A stretch of DNA of 64,000 nucleotides from positions 1 to 64,000 of the forward strand of contig NZ_SMLC01000006.1 in the NCBI RefSeq assembly GCF_004349245.1, written 5' to 3'. The first letter of the stretch is position 1, and every line of letters begins with the position of its first letter. The translations under genes were made by a program, and so were the position numbers. The notes beneath the pieces are model-generated. The model was not told where the DNA came from and did no database searches. It worked only from the letters and a program-made list of their open reading frames with translations. The stretch is from Actinomadura sp. 6K520 (GTDB taxonomy: Bacteria > Actinomycetota > Actinomycetes > Streptosporangiales > Streptosporangiaceae). Shown in pieces: positions 46,261 through 55,698 of the stretch.

Positions 46261-49154
46261 CGACGACCGACTACACCCCCGGTTCCCTGGTCTCGGTCCG
46301 CGACCGCGAATGGGTCGTGCTGCCCGAAAGCGAACCGGACATGCTGGTGCTGCGCCCGCTCGGCGGCGCCGACGACGACATCGCCGCGGTGTTCCCGGCG
46401 TTCGAGGACGTCCGGGGAGCGGAGTTCGCGGCGCCGTCACCGCAGGACCTCGGTGACTCACGCGCGGCGGGCCTGCTGCGCAGCGCGCTCTGCATCGGGT
46501 TCCGGTCGGGCGCGGGCCCGTTCCGGTCGCTGGCGGGGATCGCGGTGGAGCCGCGCGCCTACCAGCTCGTCCCGCTGATGATGGCGCTGCGGCAGAAGAC
46601 CGTCCGGATGCTGATCGCCGATGACGTCGGCATCGGCAAGACCGTCGAGGCCGGTCTGATCGCGAGCGAGCTGCTGGCGCAGGGGGAGGCGAAGAAGCTG
46701 GCGGTGCTGTGCTCCCCGGCGCTGGCCGAGCAGTGGCAGGAGGAGCTTCGCACCAAGTTCGGCATCGACGCCGAGCTGGTCCTGTCCTCGACGGTCACCC
46801 GGCTCGAACGGGACCTCGACATGGGCCAGTCCCTGTTCGACAAGCACGACCACGTGATCGTGTCCACGGACTTCATCAAGTCGCACCGGCACCGCGACGA
46901 CTTCGTCCGCCGCTGCCCTGACCTGGTCATCGTGGACGAGGCGCACACCTGCGTCGCCGCCGACGACCGGGCCTCCCAGCAGAGCCAGCGCCGCCACGAG
47001 CTGCTCCAGCGCATCGCCGATCCCAAAAAGGACCGGCACCTGCTGCTCGTGACGGCGACCCCGCACAGCGGCAAGGAGGCCGCGTTCCGCAACCTGCTCG
47101 GCCTGCTGAAGCCCGAGTTCGCCGACCTGGACATGAACAGCGGCCCCGACCGCGCACGCCTCGCCCTGCACTTCGTCCAGCGGCGCCGCGCCGACATCCG
47201 CAAGTACCTCGACGAGGAGACGGAGTTCCCCGCCGACCGGTTCTTCAAGGACGAGACCTACAAGCTGTCGCCTGCCTACCGGTCGCTGCTGGAGGACGCG
47301 ATCGGCTACGCGAGCGAGCGGGTGACCGTCGCCGGGGAGCAGGGCCGGCGCGAGGCCCGGATCGCCTGGTGGTCGGCCATCGCACTCCTCCGCTCACTGG
47401 TGTCGTCCCCGCGTGCCGCCGCGCAGACGCTGCGGACCCGGTCGGCCGCCGCGTCCGCCGCCACCGCGGAGGAGGCCGACGAGCTGGGCGCACCGCTGAC
47501 CCGCGACTCCGCCGACAGCGACGCCCTCGAAGGCTTGGACGTCGCGCCCGGCGCGGAGACCGACGACGCGGGGGCCAGGCTCGCCGCGCTCGCCGACCGC
47601 GCCGCCGAGCTGGAGGGCCCGGACGCGGACCTGAAGTTGAAAGCCCTGGTCAAGCACCTGAAGGCCCTGATCAAGGACGGCTACGACCCGATCGTCTTCT
47701 GCCGCTACATCCCGACCGCCGAGTACGTCGCCGACCACCTCACCGGAAAGCTCGGCCGCAAGACGGTCGTCAAGGCCGTGACGGGCACACTGTCCCCGCA
47801 GCAGCGCATCCAGCGCATCGAGGAGCTCGCCGAGGAGACGGCCGACGACCCGGGCGCCCACCGCGTCCTCGTCGCGACCGACTGCCTGTCGGAGGGCGTC
47901 AACCTGCAACACCACTTCGACGCCGTCGTCCATTACGACCTCGCCTGGAACCCGGCCCGGCACGACCAGCGCGAAGGACGCGTCGACCGCTACGGCCAGA
48001 AGCGCGCCGAGGTCAAGGTCATCACCCTGTACGGCAGTGACAACGGCATCGACGGCAAGGTCCTCGAAGTCCTGATCCGCAAGCACCGGCAGATCCGCAG
48101 GGACCTCGGCATCTCCGTGTCCGTCCCGGACGAGGCGTCGTCGGGCGTGACGGACGCGATCGTCGAGTGGCTGCTGATGCGCAGCGAGCGCGGGGAGCAG
48201 GAGGCGCTGTTCGGCGCCGAGGACGTCATGGCCGTCAGCGAGAAGGCCGCCGAGCTGGAACAGGAGTGGAACTCCACCGCCGAGCGCGAGAAGGCGTCCC
48301 GCTCCCGGTTCGCGCAGCACACGATCCGTCCCGAAGAGGTCAAGGTCGAGGTCGATGCCGTCCGGGACGCGCTCGGCGACTCCGGCGACATCCGCGACTT
48401 CGTCCGCCGCTCCCTCACCGCCCTGGACGGCGTCCTGTACGAGGGCGGCGACGCCCCCGGGGACTTCTCCGCCGACGTGAGCGGCAGCCCGGTCGGCCTC
48501 CGTGACGTGCTGGCGCCGATGCTCGGCGGCGGGATCGTCGAGAGCGGCAAGCGGGTCCCGTTCCGCACCGTCTCGGCGGTGACTCGCGGCGAGGCGGCGC
48601 TCGTCCGCACGGACCCGGTCGTCGGCGCGCTCGCCGGCCACCTCCTCAACGCCGCGCTCGACGCCCAGACCGACGGTCCCCGCCCGGCCCGCCGCTGCGG
48701 CGTCATCCGGACGAAGGCGGTCGCCACCCGGACGACGCTGCTGCTCGTCCGCTACCGGTTCCACCTGACGCTGCCGTCCCGTGTCGGCGAGCGGCAGCTC
48801 GTCGCCGAGGACGCCCGGCTCCTCGCCTTCGAGGGCGCACCCGCCGACGCGGCCTGGCTGGCGTCTGAAGATGCCGCGCGCCTGCTGCACGCCACCGCCG
48901 ACGAGAACACCGACCCCACCTTCGGAGAGCGGACGATGAAACGGCTCCTGGACGCCCTGCCCGACGCCACGGAGCACCTCGACGAGTACGGCGATCGGCT
49001 CGCCGCCGAACTCCGCGAGTCGCACCGCCGCGTCCGCAGCGCCGCCGGCGAGATCATCCGGGGCGTGGACGTGAAGGCGCAGAAGCCCGCCGACGTCCTC
49101 GGCGCCTACGTGTACCTGCCCGTGACCGGTGCCGTCTCCGGAGGTGCCGCCTGA
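46257..49154 (+). CDS. SNF2-family helicase (DISARM DrmD-like)
   Basis: 965 residues. SNF2/SF2 motifs: Walker A ADDVGIGKTVEAG (about 122-134), DEAH at VIVDEAHTCV (about 227), TATPHSG, and a C-terminal helicase half with ATDCLSEGVNLQ and HDQREGRVDRYGQK. The long C-terminal region and genomic pairing with a large adenine methylase fit DrmD of class 1 DISARM. The start is TTG 46257, five bases after GAGGG. The stop overlaps the methylase start (TGATG). Confidence 0.82.
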   Translation: MTTTDYTPGSLVSVRDREWVVLPESEPDMLVLRPLGGADDDIAAVFPAFEDVRGAEFAAPSPQDLGDSRAAGLLRSALCIGFRSGAGPFRSLAGIAVEPRAYQLVPLMMALRQKTVRMLIADDVGIGKTVEAGLIASELLAQGEAKKLAVLCSPALAEQWQEELRTKFGIDAELVLSSTVTRLERDLDMGQSLFDKHDHVIVSTDFIKSHRHRDDFVRRCPDLVIVDEAHTCVAADDRASQQSQRRHELLQRIADPKKDRHLLLVTATPHSGKEAAFRNLLGLLKPEFADLDMNSGPDRARLALHFVQRRRADIRKYLDEETEFPADRFFKDETYKLSPAYRSLLEDAIGYASERVTVAGEQGRREARIAWWSAIALLRSLVSSPRAAAQTLRTRSAAASAATAEEADELGAPLTRDSADSDALEGLDVAPGAETDDAGARLAALADRAAELEGPDADLKLKALVKHLKALIKDGYDPIVFCRYIPTAEYVADHLTGKLGRKTVVKAVTGTLSPQQRIQRIEELAEETADDPGAHRVLVATDCLSEGVNLQHHFDAVVHYDLAWNPARHDQREGRVDRYGQKRAEVKVITLYGSDNGIDGKVLEVLIRKHRQIRRDLGISVSVPDEASSGVTDAIVEWLLMRSERGEQEALFGAEDVMAVSEKAAELEQEWNSTAEREKASRSRFAQHTIRPEEVKVEVDAVRDALGDSGDIRDFVRRSLTALDGVLYEGGDAPGDFSADVSGSPVGLRDVLAPMLGGGIVESGKRVPFRTVSAVTRGEAALVRTDPVVGALAGHLLNAALDAQTDGPRPARRCGVIRTKAVATRTTLLLVRYRFHLTLPSRVGERQLVAEDARLLAFEGAPADAAWLASEDAARLLHATADENTDPTFGERTMKRLLDALPDATEHLDEYGDRLAAELRESHRRVRSAAGEIIRGVDVKAQKPADVLGAYVYLPVTGAVSGGAA

Positions 49155-52100
49155 TGTCCGCCACCGCCCGCACCCAGATTTTCTCGGCCGTCCACACCAT
49201 CGGCGGCCTCCTCCCCGCCGACATGCTCGTCAGGATTTCCGAGGGGAAGGACGTCGCGGGCTCCAAGCCCGCCGACTACGACATCTTCGGCTCCCGTTCT
49301 GTTCGAGACGAGGCCGAACGCCACTGGGACTACCTCAAGTCGGTGTGGAAGGAGCTGCGCGACAAGCTGCCCGTCGCGCCGGAGGCGGAGACCCCCGCCG
49401 ACCCCACCGGCCTCGCGATCCGCCAGTGGCTGGAGCCGCTGTTCGCCGAGCTGAGCTTCGGCCGCCTCACAGCCCTCGGCACGTCCGGCATCCAGGCCGA
49501 CGACGACACCAAGACGTTCGCGATCAGCCACCTGTGGACGCACGTCCCGATCCACCTGGCTTCGTGGAACACCCGGCTCGACGCCCGCCCCGGCGGCCCC
49601 GGCACCATCCCGCCGCAGTCGCTGATGCAGGAGTGCCTGAACCGCACCGAAGCCCACCTGTGGGCCGTGCTGACGAATGGACGCCAGCTCAGGCTGCTGC
49701 GCGACTCCAGCGCCCTCGCCACCGCCGCCTACGTCGAATTCGACCTTGAGGCCATTTTCGATGGGGAGCTGTTCAGCGAGTTCGTACTGCTGTACCGCCT
49801 CCTGCACGCCTCCCGCTTCGCCGTCGAAGAGGGCGCGGCCCCCTCAACCTGCTGGCTGGAGAAGTGGCGGACGGACGCCATCGACTCCGGCACCCGCGCC
49901 CTCGAACACCACCGCGATGGCGTGCAGAAGGCCATCACCGCGCTCGGGACAGGCTTCCTGAAGCACCCCGCCAATAATGAACTGCTGCGCGACCTGGACG
50001 TGCACACCTTCCATGGCGCACTGCTCCGCCTCGCCTACCGGCTGATCTTCCTCTTCGTCGCCGAGGACCGCGACGTCCTACACCCGAAGGACACGCCGGA
50101 CGAAGTCCGCGAGCGGTACCGGAAGTACTTCTCGTCGGCGCGGCTCCGGCAGCAGGCGATGCGGCGGCGCGGCACCGCGCATACCGACCTCTACCAGGCG
50201 CTCAAGATCGTGCTGGACGCCCTCGGCGATGAGAACGGACGCCCCGAACTCGGCATCCCCGGACTCGGCGGCCTCTACGACGACGCCCCCGCCGACGCCC
50301 CGCTGCACGGGCTTGTCCTGTCGAACGTTTACCTGCTGGAGGCCGTCCGCCACCTGTCCCGCATTCACGACGGCGACACGCGGCGCTGGCGCCAGGTCGA
50401 CTACCGGAACATGGGCTCGGAGGAACTCGGCTCCATCTACGAGTCGCTCCTCGAACTCGTCCCCAAGCACAGCGCCGTGGAGCGGACGTTCGAGCTGATC
50501 GACCGGCTCGGCAACGACCGCAAGAAGACCGGTTCGTACTACACCCCGAGTTCCCTGATCGAGACACTGCTCGACTCCACGCTCGACCCGGTCATCGACG
50601 ACGCCCAGAAGCGCGGCGAGGAGAAGGCCGCCGCAGCCGGCGAACCCGACTCGACCGAGGCGATCGTCTCCGAGCTGCTGACCCTGACCGTCTGCGACCC
50701 GGCCTGCGGCTCTGGACACTTCCTGGTCGCCTCCGCCCGCCGCATCGCCAAGCGCGTCGCGGCCGTCCGCGAAAGCAACCCCGAACCGACGTTGGACGCG
50801 GTACGCCACGCACTGCACGAGGTCATCGGACGCTGCGTGTACGGGGTCGACCTCAACCCGATGGCCGTCGAGCTGGCCAAGGTGTCGCTGTGGCTGGAGG
50901 CCCTCGAGCCCGGCAAGCCCCTCGGGTTCTTGGACGCCCACATCAAACTCGGCAACGGCCTCGTCGGCGCAACCCCTGTCCTGCTGAAGGGCGGGATTCC
51001 TACGAAGACGTTCAAGCCGGTCGAGGGTGACGACGCTTCATACGCCAACTTCTTGGCCAAGCAGAACGACAAGGAGCGCCGCGGACAGGGCGGCCTGTTC
51101 GACCTGTTCGAGGAGGCGAAGGTCGCCAACACCGCCTTCGCCGAGACCCTGCGCCGCATCACCGCGGCCCCTTCCAACACACTTCGGGACGTCCACCGCC
51201 AGGCCGATGCGTACGAGGAGTGGAAGTCTTCCGCCGAGTACGCCCACGCCGTGCACGTGGCGGACGCCTGGTGCGCCGCATTCATGTGGCACAAGACCAA
51301 AGACGCCCCGACGCCGATCACACACGACGTCTTCCGCACCCTCCAGGACCCGAACGCAACGGCTGCCGGTCAGGACGTCCACGACGAGATCGTGCGGCTG
51401 AGCGAGCAGTACCGCTTCTTCCACTGGCACCTGGAGTTTCCAGAAATCTTCACCGTCCCGGACGACGGGTCGGACGCGGACATCGACCCAGGTACCGGCT
51501 GGGCAGGCGGCTTCGCGTGCGTGCTCGGCAACCCGCCGTGGGACAAACTCGAGTTCGAGGACAAGAAGTACTTCAGTGTAGTGGACCCAAAGATCGCTAC
51601 AATCTCCGGAGCTGCTCGAAAAGATGCCATCGCAAACTGGGAGCGCGAAAATCCGGAGGCTGGCGCCCAGTACTGGGCCGAGCGACGCAAGGTCAAGTCG
51701 ACCTTCCACTTCACTAGCAAATCTGGCGCTTTTCCATTCTGCCAGAAGGGCCTCAGTTCCAAGGGGGTGAACTCCCTCTTCTTGGAGCACCTTTTCCCCG
51801 AACGATTCGCGGCGATCATCGACTCCAAGGGCCGCTTTGGCGGCATCATTCCAACGACGATCGCGACGGGCGCTGGCGCGCAACATCTCTTCAGTTCCTT
51901 TGCCAGCCGTGGGGCGATCAACCTTCTTTATGACTTCGAGAATCGCAAAAAGCTGTTCCTTGGAGTTGATTCGCGACAGAAATTCTGCCTGCTATCACTA
52001 GCCGGGCGGGAGATGAGCGAGCCTTCAGCTAGATTTGCCTTCTACCTCCAGGATCCAACAGAAATCGATGATACCGGACGCATCTTTAGGCTTACTCCAG

Positions 52101-53260
52101 AGGAAATTTCTCTAATTAATCCCAATACCGGAAACCTTCCCATCTTTCGGTCGCGACACGATGCCGACCTAACGGCAGCAATCCACCGCCGCATCCCCGT
52201 ACTCTGGAACGAGAAAGCGAAGGATGGAAATTCCTGGAACCTTTCGTTCAGAAATCTCTTCAACATCACCGATGACTCGGACCTGTTCCAGACGAGAGAA
52301 CAACTCGAAGGTGACAACTGGGAGCGTCACGGCAACATCTTCGTCAGCGACGAAGAGCGAATGCTCCCCCTGTATGAAGGGAAAACCGCACACCTATTCG
52401 ATCATCGATGGAACTCCTACTTCGGCACTGGAGACGAGGACCGGCGCCGCCTAGACGTCGCCGAGAAGCAAGACCCATCAGTACTAGCAGAACCGCGATA
52501 TTGGGTCCTCGATAAAGGCTTGATATCGACCGTCAGAAAAGGAAAGCAAGTCGAGGTCCGCGGTGTCGCCGAACGACTGAAGAAGCTAGCTTGGGAGCAC
52601 GATTGGTTGTGCGGGTGGCGTGACGTTGCCCGCACCACGGATGAGCGAACGGCCATCCCAGCCTTCATCCCACGTAATGCAGTAAGCGACAAGTTCCCGC
52701 TCATGCTGCCCAGGGCCAGCGTCGATTTGATCGCGGCACTAATTGCAACCCAGAGTTCTCTGGTCTTCGACTTCGTCAGCCGCCAAAAGGTGGGCGGCGC
52801 CAACATGGCCCTTTTCGTGTGGAAGCAGCTTCCCGTTCCCACACCTCGTGACCTAGCCCCGCACAGGAACTTCCTGACTCCGCGAACGCTTGAGCTGGTC
52901 TACACAGCCCACGACATGACCTCACTAGCTCACGACCTCGGCGACTCCGGGGAGCCGTTCCGGTGGGATGAGGAGCGGCGGGCTCAGATTCGCGCCGAGA
53001 TGGATGCCTACTTCTTCCACCTCTACGGCATCAACCGGGAGGACACCGACTACATCCTGGAGACGTTCCAGACGGAGACCGGCGGGCTGAAGAACAACGA
53101 GATCGCCAAGTACGGGACGTACCGCACGAAGGAGCTTGTGCTCGCTGAGTACGACCGGATGGCCGCTGTGGGCGTTGATCTCGACAAGCCGTTGGTGGAT
53201 GGGGAGAACTACACGTCCACGCTGAACCCACCGCCGGGGCATGGGCTTCGGCACGGGTAA
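49154..53260 (+). CDS. Large Eco57I/PglX-type adenine methylase (DrmMI-like)
   Basis: 1368 residues. Motif I VCDPACGSGHFLVAS near 514-528, then YGVDLNPMAVELAKVSLW, and motif IV VLGNPPWDKLE near 791. This large architecture is shared by BrxX/PglX and DISARM DrmMI. Coupled to the SNF2 gene by TGATG, with GGAGGTG upstream. From about 51570 to 52900, directly after NPPW, base composition drops sharply (one 60-base line near 52081 is only about 40% GC) and codon use changes, then returns to high GC. That block is the expected target-recognition region, so specificity was probably swapped by transfer. No PglZ or BrxC is present. Confidence 0.85.
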   Translation: MSATARTQIFSAVHTIGGLLPADMLVRISEGKDVAGSKPADYDIFGSRSVRDEAERHWDYLKSVWKELRDKLPVAPEAETPADPTGLAIRQWLEPLFAELSFGRLTALGTSGIQADDDTKTFAISHLWTHVPIHLASWNTRLDARPGGPGTIPPQSLMQECLNRTEAHLWAVLTNGRQLRLLRDSSALATAAYVEFDLEAIFDGELFSEFVLLYRLLHASRFAVEEGAAPSTCWLEKWRTDAIDSGTRALEHHRDGVQKAITALGTGFLKHPANNELLRDLDVHTFHGALLRLAYRLIFLFVAEDRDVLHPKDTPDEVRERYRKYFSSARLRQQAMRRRGTAHTDLYQALKIVLDALGDENGRPELGIPGLGGLYDDAPADAPLHGLVLSNVYLLEAVRHLSRIHDGDTRRWRQVDYRNMGSEELGSIYESLLELVPKHSAVERTFELIDRLGNDRKKTGSYYTPSSLIETLLDSTLDPVIDDAQKRGEEKAAAAGEPDSTEAIVSELLTLTVCDPACGSGHFLVASARRIAKRVAAVRESNPEPTLDAVRHALHEVIGRCVYGVDLNPMAVELAKVSLWLEALEPGKPLGFLDAHIKLGNGLVGATPVLLKGGIPTKTFKPVEGDDASYANFLAKQNDKERRGQGGLFDLFEEAKVANTAFAETLRRITAAPSNTLRDVHRQADAYEEWKSSAEYAHAVHVADAWCAAFMWHKTKDAPTPITHDVFRTLQDPNATAAGQDVHDEIVRLSEQYRFFHWHLEFPEIFTVPDDGSDADIDPGTGWAGGFACVLGNPPWDKLEFEDKKYFSVVDPKIATISGAARKDAIANWERENPEAGAQYWAERRKVKSTFHFTSKSGAFPFCQKGLSSKGVNSLFLEHLFPERFAAIIDSKGRFGGIIPTTIATGAGAQHLFSSFASRGAINLLYDFENRKKLFLGVDSRQKFCLLSLAGREMSEPSARFAFYLQDPTEIDDTGRIFRLTPEEISLINPNTGNLPIFRSRHDADLTAAIHRRIPVLWNEKAKDGNSWNLSFRNLFNITDDSDLFQTREQLEGDNWERHGNIFVSDEERMLPLYEGKTAHLFDHRWNSYFGTGDEDRRRLDVAEKQDPSVLAEPRYWVLDKGLISTVRKGKQVEVRGVAERLKKLAWEHDWLCGWRDVARTTDERTAIPAFIPRNAVSDKFPLMLPRASVDLIAALIATQSSLVFDFVSRQKVGGANMALFVWKQLPVPTPRDLAPHRNFLTPRTLELVYTAHDMTSLAHDLGDSGEPFRWDEERRAQIRAEMDAYFFHLYGINREDTDYILETFQTETGGLKNNEIAKYGTYRTKELVLAEYDRMAAVGVDLDKPLVDGENYTSTLNPPPGHGLRHG

Positions 53261-53319
53261 CCGACGTCATCGGTAGGTAGCGGAGGGGCGGACGGGAGGG
53301 AACGCCCCTCCGCTGGTCT

Positions 53320-53718
53320 TCATGCGCGGTCGATTACCGCGAAGACGACCTTGCCGACGTTGTCTGCGAGGGCGCGGATGCCCCAGCAGCGGGCGTACTG
53401 GTCGACGATGAACAGGCCGCGGCCCGTCTCGCTGTCCGCGTCGGCCGCAAGCAGGTGCGGGAGACCGCAGGCGGCGTCTTGGACCTCCATCCACAGGGCG
53501 TCGTCTTCGGTGCGGCTCAACCGCAGGATCACGTCGCCTTCCGCCGTGGACGTCGCGTGCTGGAGGGCGTTGGTGACCAGCTCGCTGGCCACCAGGCACG
53601 GGACGAAGTCGTCCATGCCCCACTGGCCGGTGACCAGCCGCACGAACCGCCGCACCTCCGCGACGACCGCAAGGTCCTGCTTCACCACCATCTCGTTCTC
53701 CGTCGCCGCCTGCCCCAT
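53320..53718 (-). CDS. RsbW-like ATP-binding regulator (HATPase_c)
   Basis: 132 residues. N box ELVTNALQHA, D box VQDAACGLP and G box GRGLFIVDQYA identify a GHKL ATPase of the anti-sigma (RsbW/SpoIIAB) kind. It is divergent from the XRE gene at 53855, and its first 43 codons are identical to the partial gene at 1-128. In WhiJ-type modules such ATPases accompany the regulator; the partner sigma or anti-anti-sigma factor is not in the window. Confidence 0.88.
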   Translation of the reverse strand: MGQAATENEMVVKQDLAVVAEVRRFVRLVTGQWGMDDFVPCLVASELVTNALQHATSTAEGDVILRLSRTEDDALWMEVQDAACGLPHLLAADADSETGRGLFIVDQYARCWGIRALADNVGKVVFAVIDRA

Positions 53719-53785
53719 GACCTCTCCTCACTATGTGTGTCCTTCAGCACACATACAGCCACTTTCGGAGCTAGGATTCGCATGC
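53591..53785. repeat. Direct repeat copy 2 (partner 1-194)
   Basis: One base longer than copy 1 owing to an extra T in ACTTTCGG. It covers the first codons of the ATPase gene and the divergent promoter. The inverted-repeat operator candidate lies at 53732-53755. Confidence 0.95.
53732..53755. promoter_or_regulatory. Inverted-repeat operator candidate, second module
   Basis: TATGTGTG-N8-CACACATA, identical to 142-165, at the same distance from the ATPase start. Two modules sharing one operator implies cross-regulation between the paralogous XRE proteins. Confidence 0.5.
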
Positions 53786-53854
53786 CACAAGAAAGCAGTA
53801 GGTAGCGGCAGAGCATGAACGAGAGCGGTAAATGCCCCCCGGGAGGTAGGAACC

Positions 53855-54664
53855 ATGCCCCCACGTCGTCAACGTCCCCGCGAATCCCCTGCGCTCGTAG
53901 CCTTCGGGCGCCAGATGCGACGGTTGCGCGAGGCCAAGGGCGTCAAGCAGGAGACCATCGCCCATCTCACAAAGGTGAGCGGCCCGCAGGTAAGCCGCAT
54001 TGAAGGCGGGAAGAAGCGCGCCACGCGGTCCTTCGTGGTCGCCGTGGACGACTACCTGGAAGCGGGCGGCTCCCTCATCAGCCTGTGGGAGGACCTGAAC
54101 AAGGACGGGCACCCGGTCCCGATCTGGTTCGATTGGCCGCAGGTAGAGGCTGATGCGGCCATGCTCGTCTGCTGGCAGCATTCCGTGATTCCCGGGCTGG
54201 CTCAGACCCCGGCCTATGCATTGGCGCTCCTACGCGGCAACCAAGATGCCGCAGACGCTCGCATCAGTCGCCAAGCCATCCTCACCGCGGACAAGGACTC
54301 CACTCCGCCGATCGTCGCGCTTCTGCTCGACGAACACGTCCTCCACAACCCTGTGGGGACGCCCGAGACCATGCGCGAACAACTCGAGCATCTCTTAGAG
54401 CTAAGTTTGTTGCCCAACGTCACGGTTCAAGTAGTGTTGTCCAGAGGTGAGCACGAGGGCGTCCTCGGCGCCTTTGTGGTCGCGACGATGGAGGATCGAA
54501 GCGAGATCGCGTACATCGAGACGGCGGTCCGAGGCATCACCACGGACAACCCGGCCGATCTGTCCAGCCTGGCGCGAACCCTGTTCGAGCTCCGTTCTCG
54601 AGCGCTCTCACAGGAGATGTCGCGCGAACTGATCCGAAAGGTCGTCGAAGAGAGATGGACCTGA
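53855..54664 (+). CDS. XRE-family regulator with DUF5753 (WhiJ-like), second copy
   Basis: 269 residues; HTH FGRQMRRLREAKGVKQET...VSRIEGGKKR and DUF5753 region (SVIPGLAQTPAYAL, VTVQVVLSRGEHEG). Its DNA-binding half is nearly the same as in 264-1064, while the sensor half has diverged more (for example the DARISRQAIL region), suggesting a shared operator but different partners or ligands. GGGAGGTAGGAACC precedes the ATG. The DUF397 gene overlaps by 10 bases. Confidence 0.92.
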   Translation: MPPRRQRPRESPALVAFGRQMRRLREAKGVKQETIAHLTKVSGPQVSRIEGGKKRATRSFVVAVDDYLEAGGSLISLWEDLNKDGHPVPIWFDWPQVEADAAMLVCWQHSVIPGLAQTPAYALALLRGNQDAADARISRQAILTADKDSTPPIVALLLDEHVLHNPVGTPETMREQLEHLLELSLLPNVTVQVVLSRGEHEGVLGAFVVATMEDRSEIAYIETAVRGITTDNPADLSSLARTLFELRSRALSQEMSRELIRKVVEERWT

Positions 54665-54840
54665 CACAAGTCAAGTGGCGCAAGAGCACACACAGCGGCC
54701 CCAACGGCGGTGAGTGCGTCGAGCTGGCGGACGTGGCCGGTGCGGTGGTGGCGGTGCGGGACAGCAAGGACCCAGACGGCCCCGTCCTCCTGCTGACCCG
54801 CGCGGCCCTGCGGACGGCCGTCCAGTCCGCCACGCACTGA
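54655..54840 (+). CDS. DUF397 small protein, second copy
   Basis: 61 residues (VKWRKSTHSGPNGGECVE ... VAVRDSKDPDGPVLLLTR). Same overlap and length as the left copy; the C-terminal half is almost identical. Expected to bind or modulate the preceding XRE protein. Confidence 0.92.
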   Translation: MDLTQVKWRKSTHSGPNGGECVELADVAGAVVAVRDSKDPDGPVLLLTRAALRTAVQSATH

Positions 54841-55017
54841 CCGTCCGGCACCAGCTACCCCGGCGGCCCCCGATCGGCCGAGTAGCGGTGAGTCGTCCCG
54901 TCCCCCGACCCGCCAGCCCGCCACACCAACTCCCTCGGCTACAGCCTGCGCCCGGCACCTACCACACAGGCAACTCTGGCCAAGCGGACGCGCCCGCTGA
55001 CAAGCCCGACCACGCGG

Positions 55018-55698
55018 TCAGGAGCGTGTGAGGAGGTAGCGGGCGAGGATGACGTCGCCGATGGGACGGGTCTCTTCGAGCGTCATCCGGTTGCCGGGGT
55101 GGTGCGAAAACTCCCCCGTCCCGACGAAGCGCGGGGCGGCGGAGTCACCGACGAAGAAGGGGGCGATCACGAGCTGGAGCTCGTCGGCCAGTCCGGCGGT
55201 GAGGAACTGGGTGTGGACGGTGCCGCCGCCTTCGACCATCAACCGCTGAACCCCTCGGTCGGCAAGGTCGGCAAGCATGGTGTTGAGGTCGACGGGGTCC
55301 CCGGCGTCCACGACGGTGGCGACGCCGCCGAGGCGCTCACGGCAACTGTCGACCGCGCTGCTGGAGCAGTACACGATCTTCTCGACGCTACCGGCGGCGA
55401 AGAACTTCGCGCCGGGGTCGAGATCGCCGCGGGCTGTGAAGGTGACCTTGATCGGGCTCTCGGGCAAACCGCGAGCGACGCGGGCTTTGCGGTGCTCCTC
55501 CGCCCGGACGAGCAGGCGCGGGTTGTCTCGGCGGATGGTGTTGGCGCCGATGAGGATGGCGTCGCAGCCGGCCCGCACTTCGTCGACCCGGTCGAAGTCC
55601 TCGTCGTTGGACAGCAGAAGCCGCTCGGCGGTGGTGTCGTCGATATAGCCGTCGATCGAGGCCGCGCAGGACAACAGCACGTAGGGGCGTTCAGTCAT
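55018..55698 (-). CDS. RibD C-terminal/dihydrofolate-reductase-fold protein
   Basis: 226 residues of the RibD reductase fold: LSCAASIDGYIDD, AILIGANTIRRDNPRL, then VQRLMVEGGGTVHTQFL, the NADPH-binding VEGG segment, and ELQLVIAPFFVG. There is no N-terminal deaminase domain, so it is a stand-alone reductase acting on pyrimidine or pterin-like substrates. The start overlaps the stop of a small ORF upstream. Its link to the lasso locus is unclear. Confidence 0.82.
   Translation of the reverse strand: MTERPYVLLSCAASIDGYIDDTTAERLLLSNDEDFDRVDEVRAGCDAILIGANTIRRDNPRLLVRAEEHRKARVARGLPESPIKVTFTARGDLDPGAKFFAAGSVEKIVYCSSSAVDSCRERLGGVATVVDAGDPVDLNTMLADLADRGVQRLMVEGGGTVHTQFLTAGLADELQLVIAPFFVGDSAAPRFVGTGEFSHHPGNRMTLEETRPIGDVILARYLLTRS

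Noticed and set aside
47394..49025. 543-codon minus-strand ORF opposite the SNF2 gene
   Set aside because: Shadow of the C-terminal helicase region; no recognisable domain.
46257..53260. BREX or Pgl system
   Set aside because: The PglX-like methylase is suggestive, but no PglZ phosphatase, BrxC or Lon-like gene is present; the SNF2 pairing fits DISARM better.
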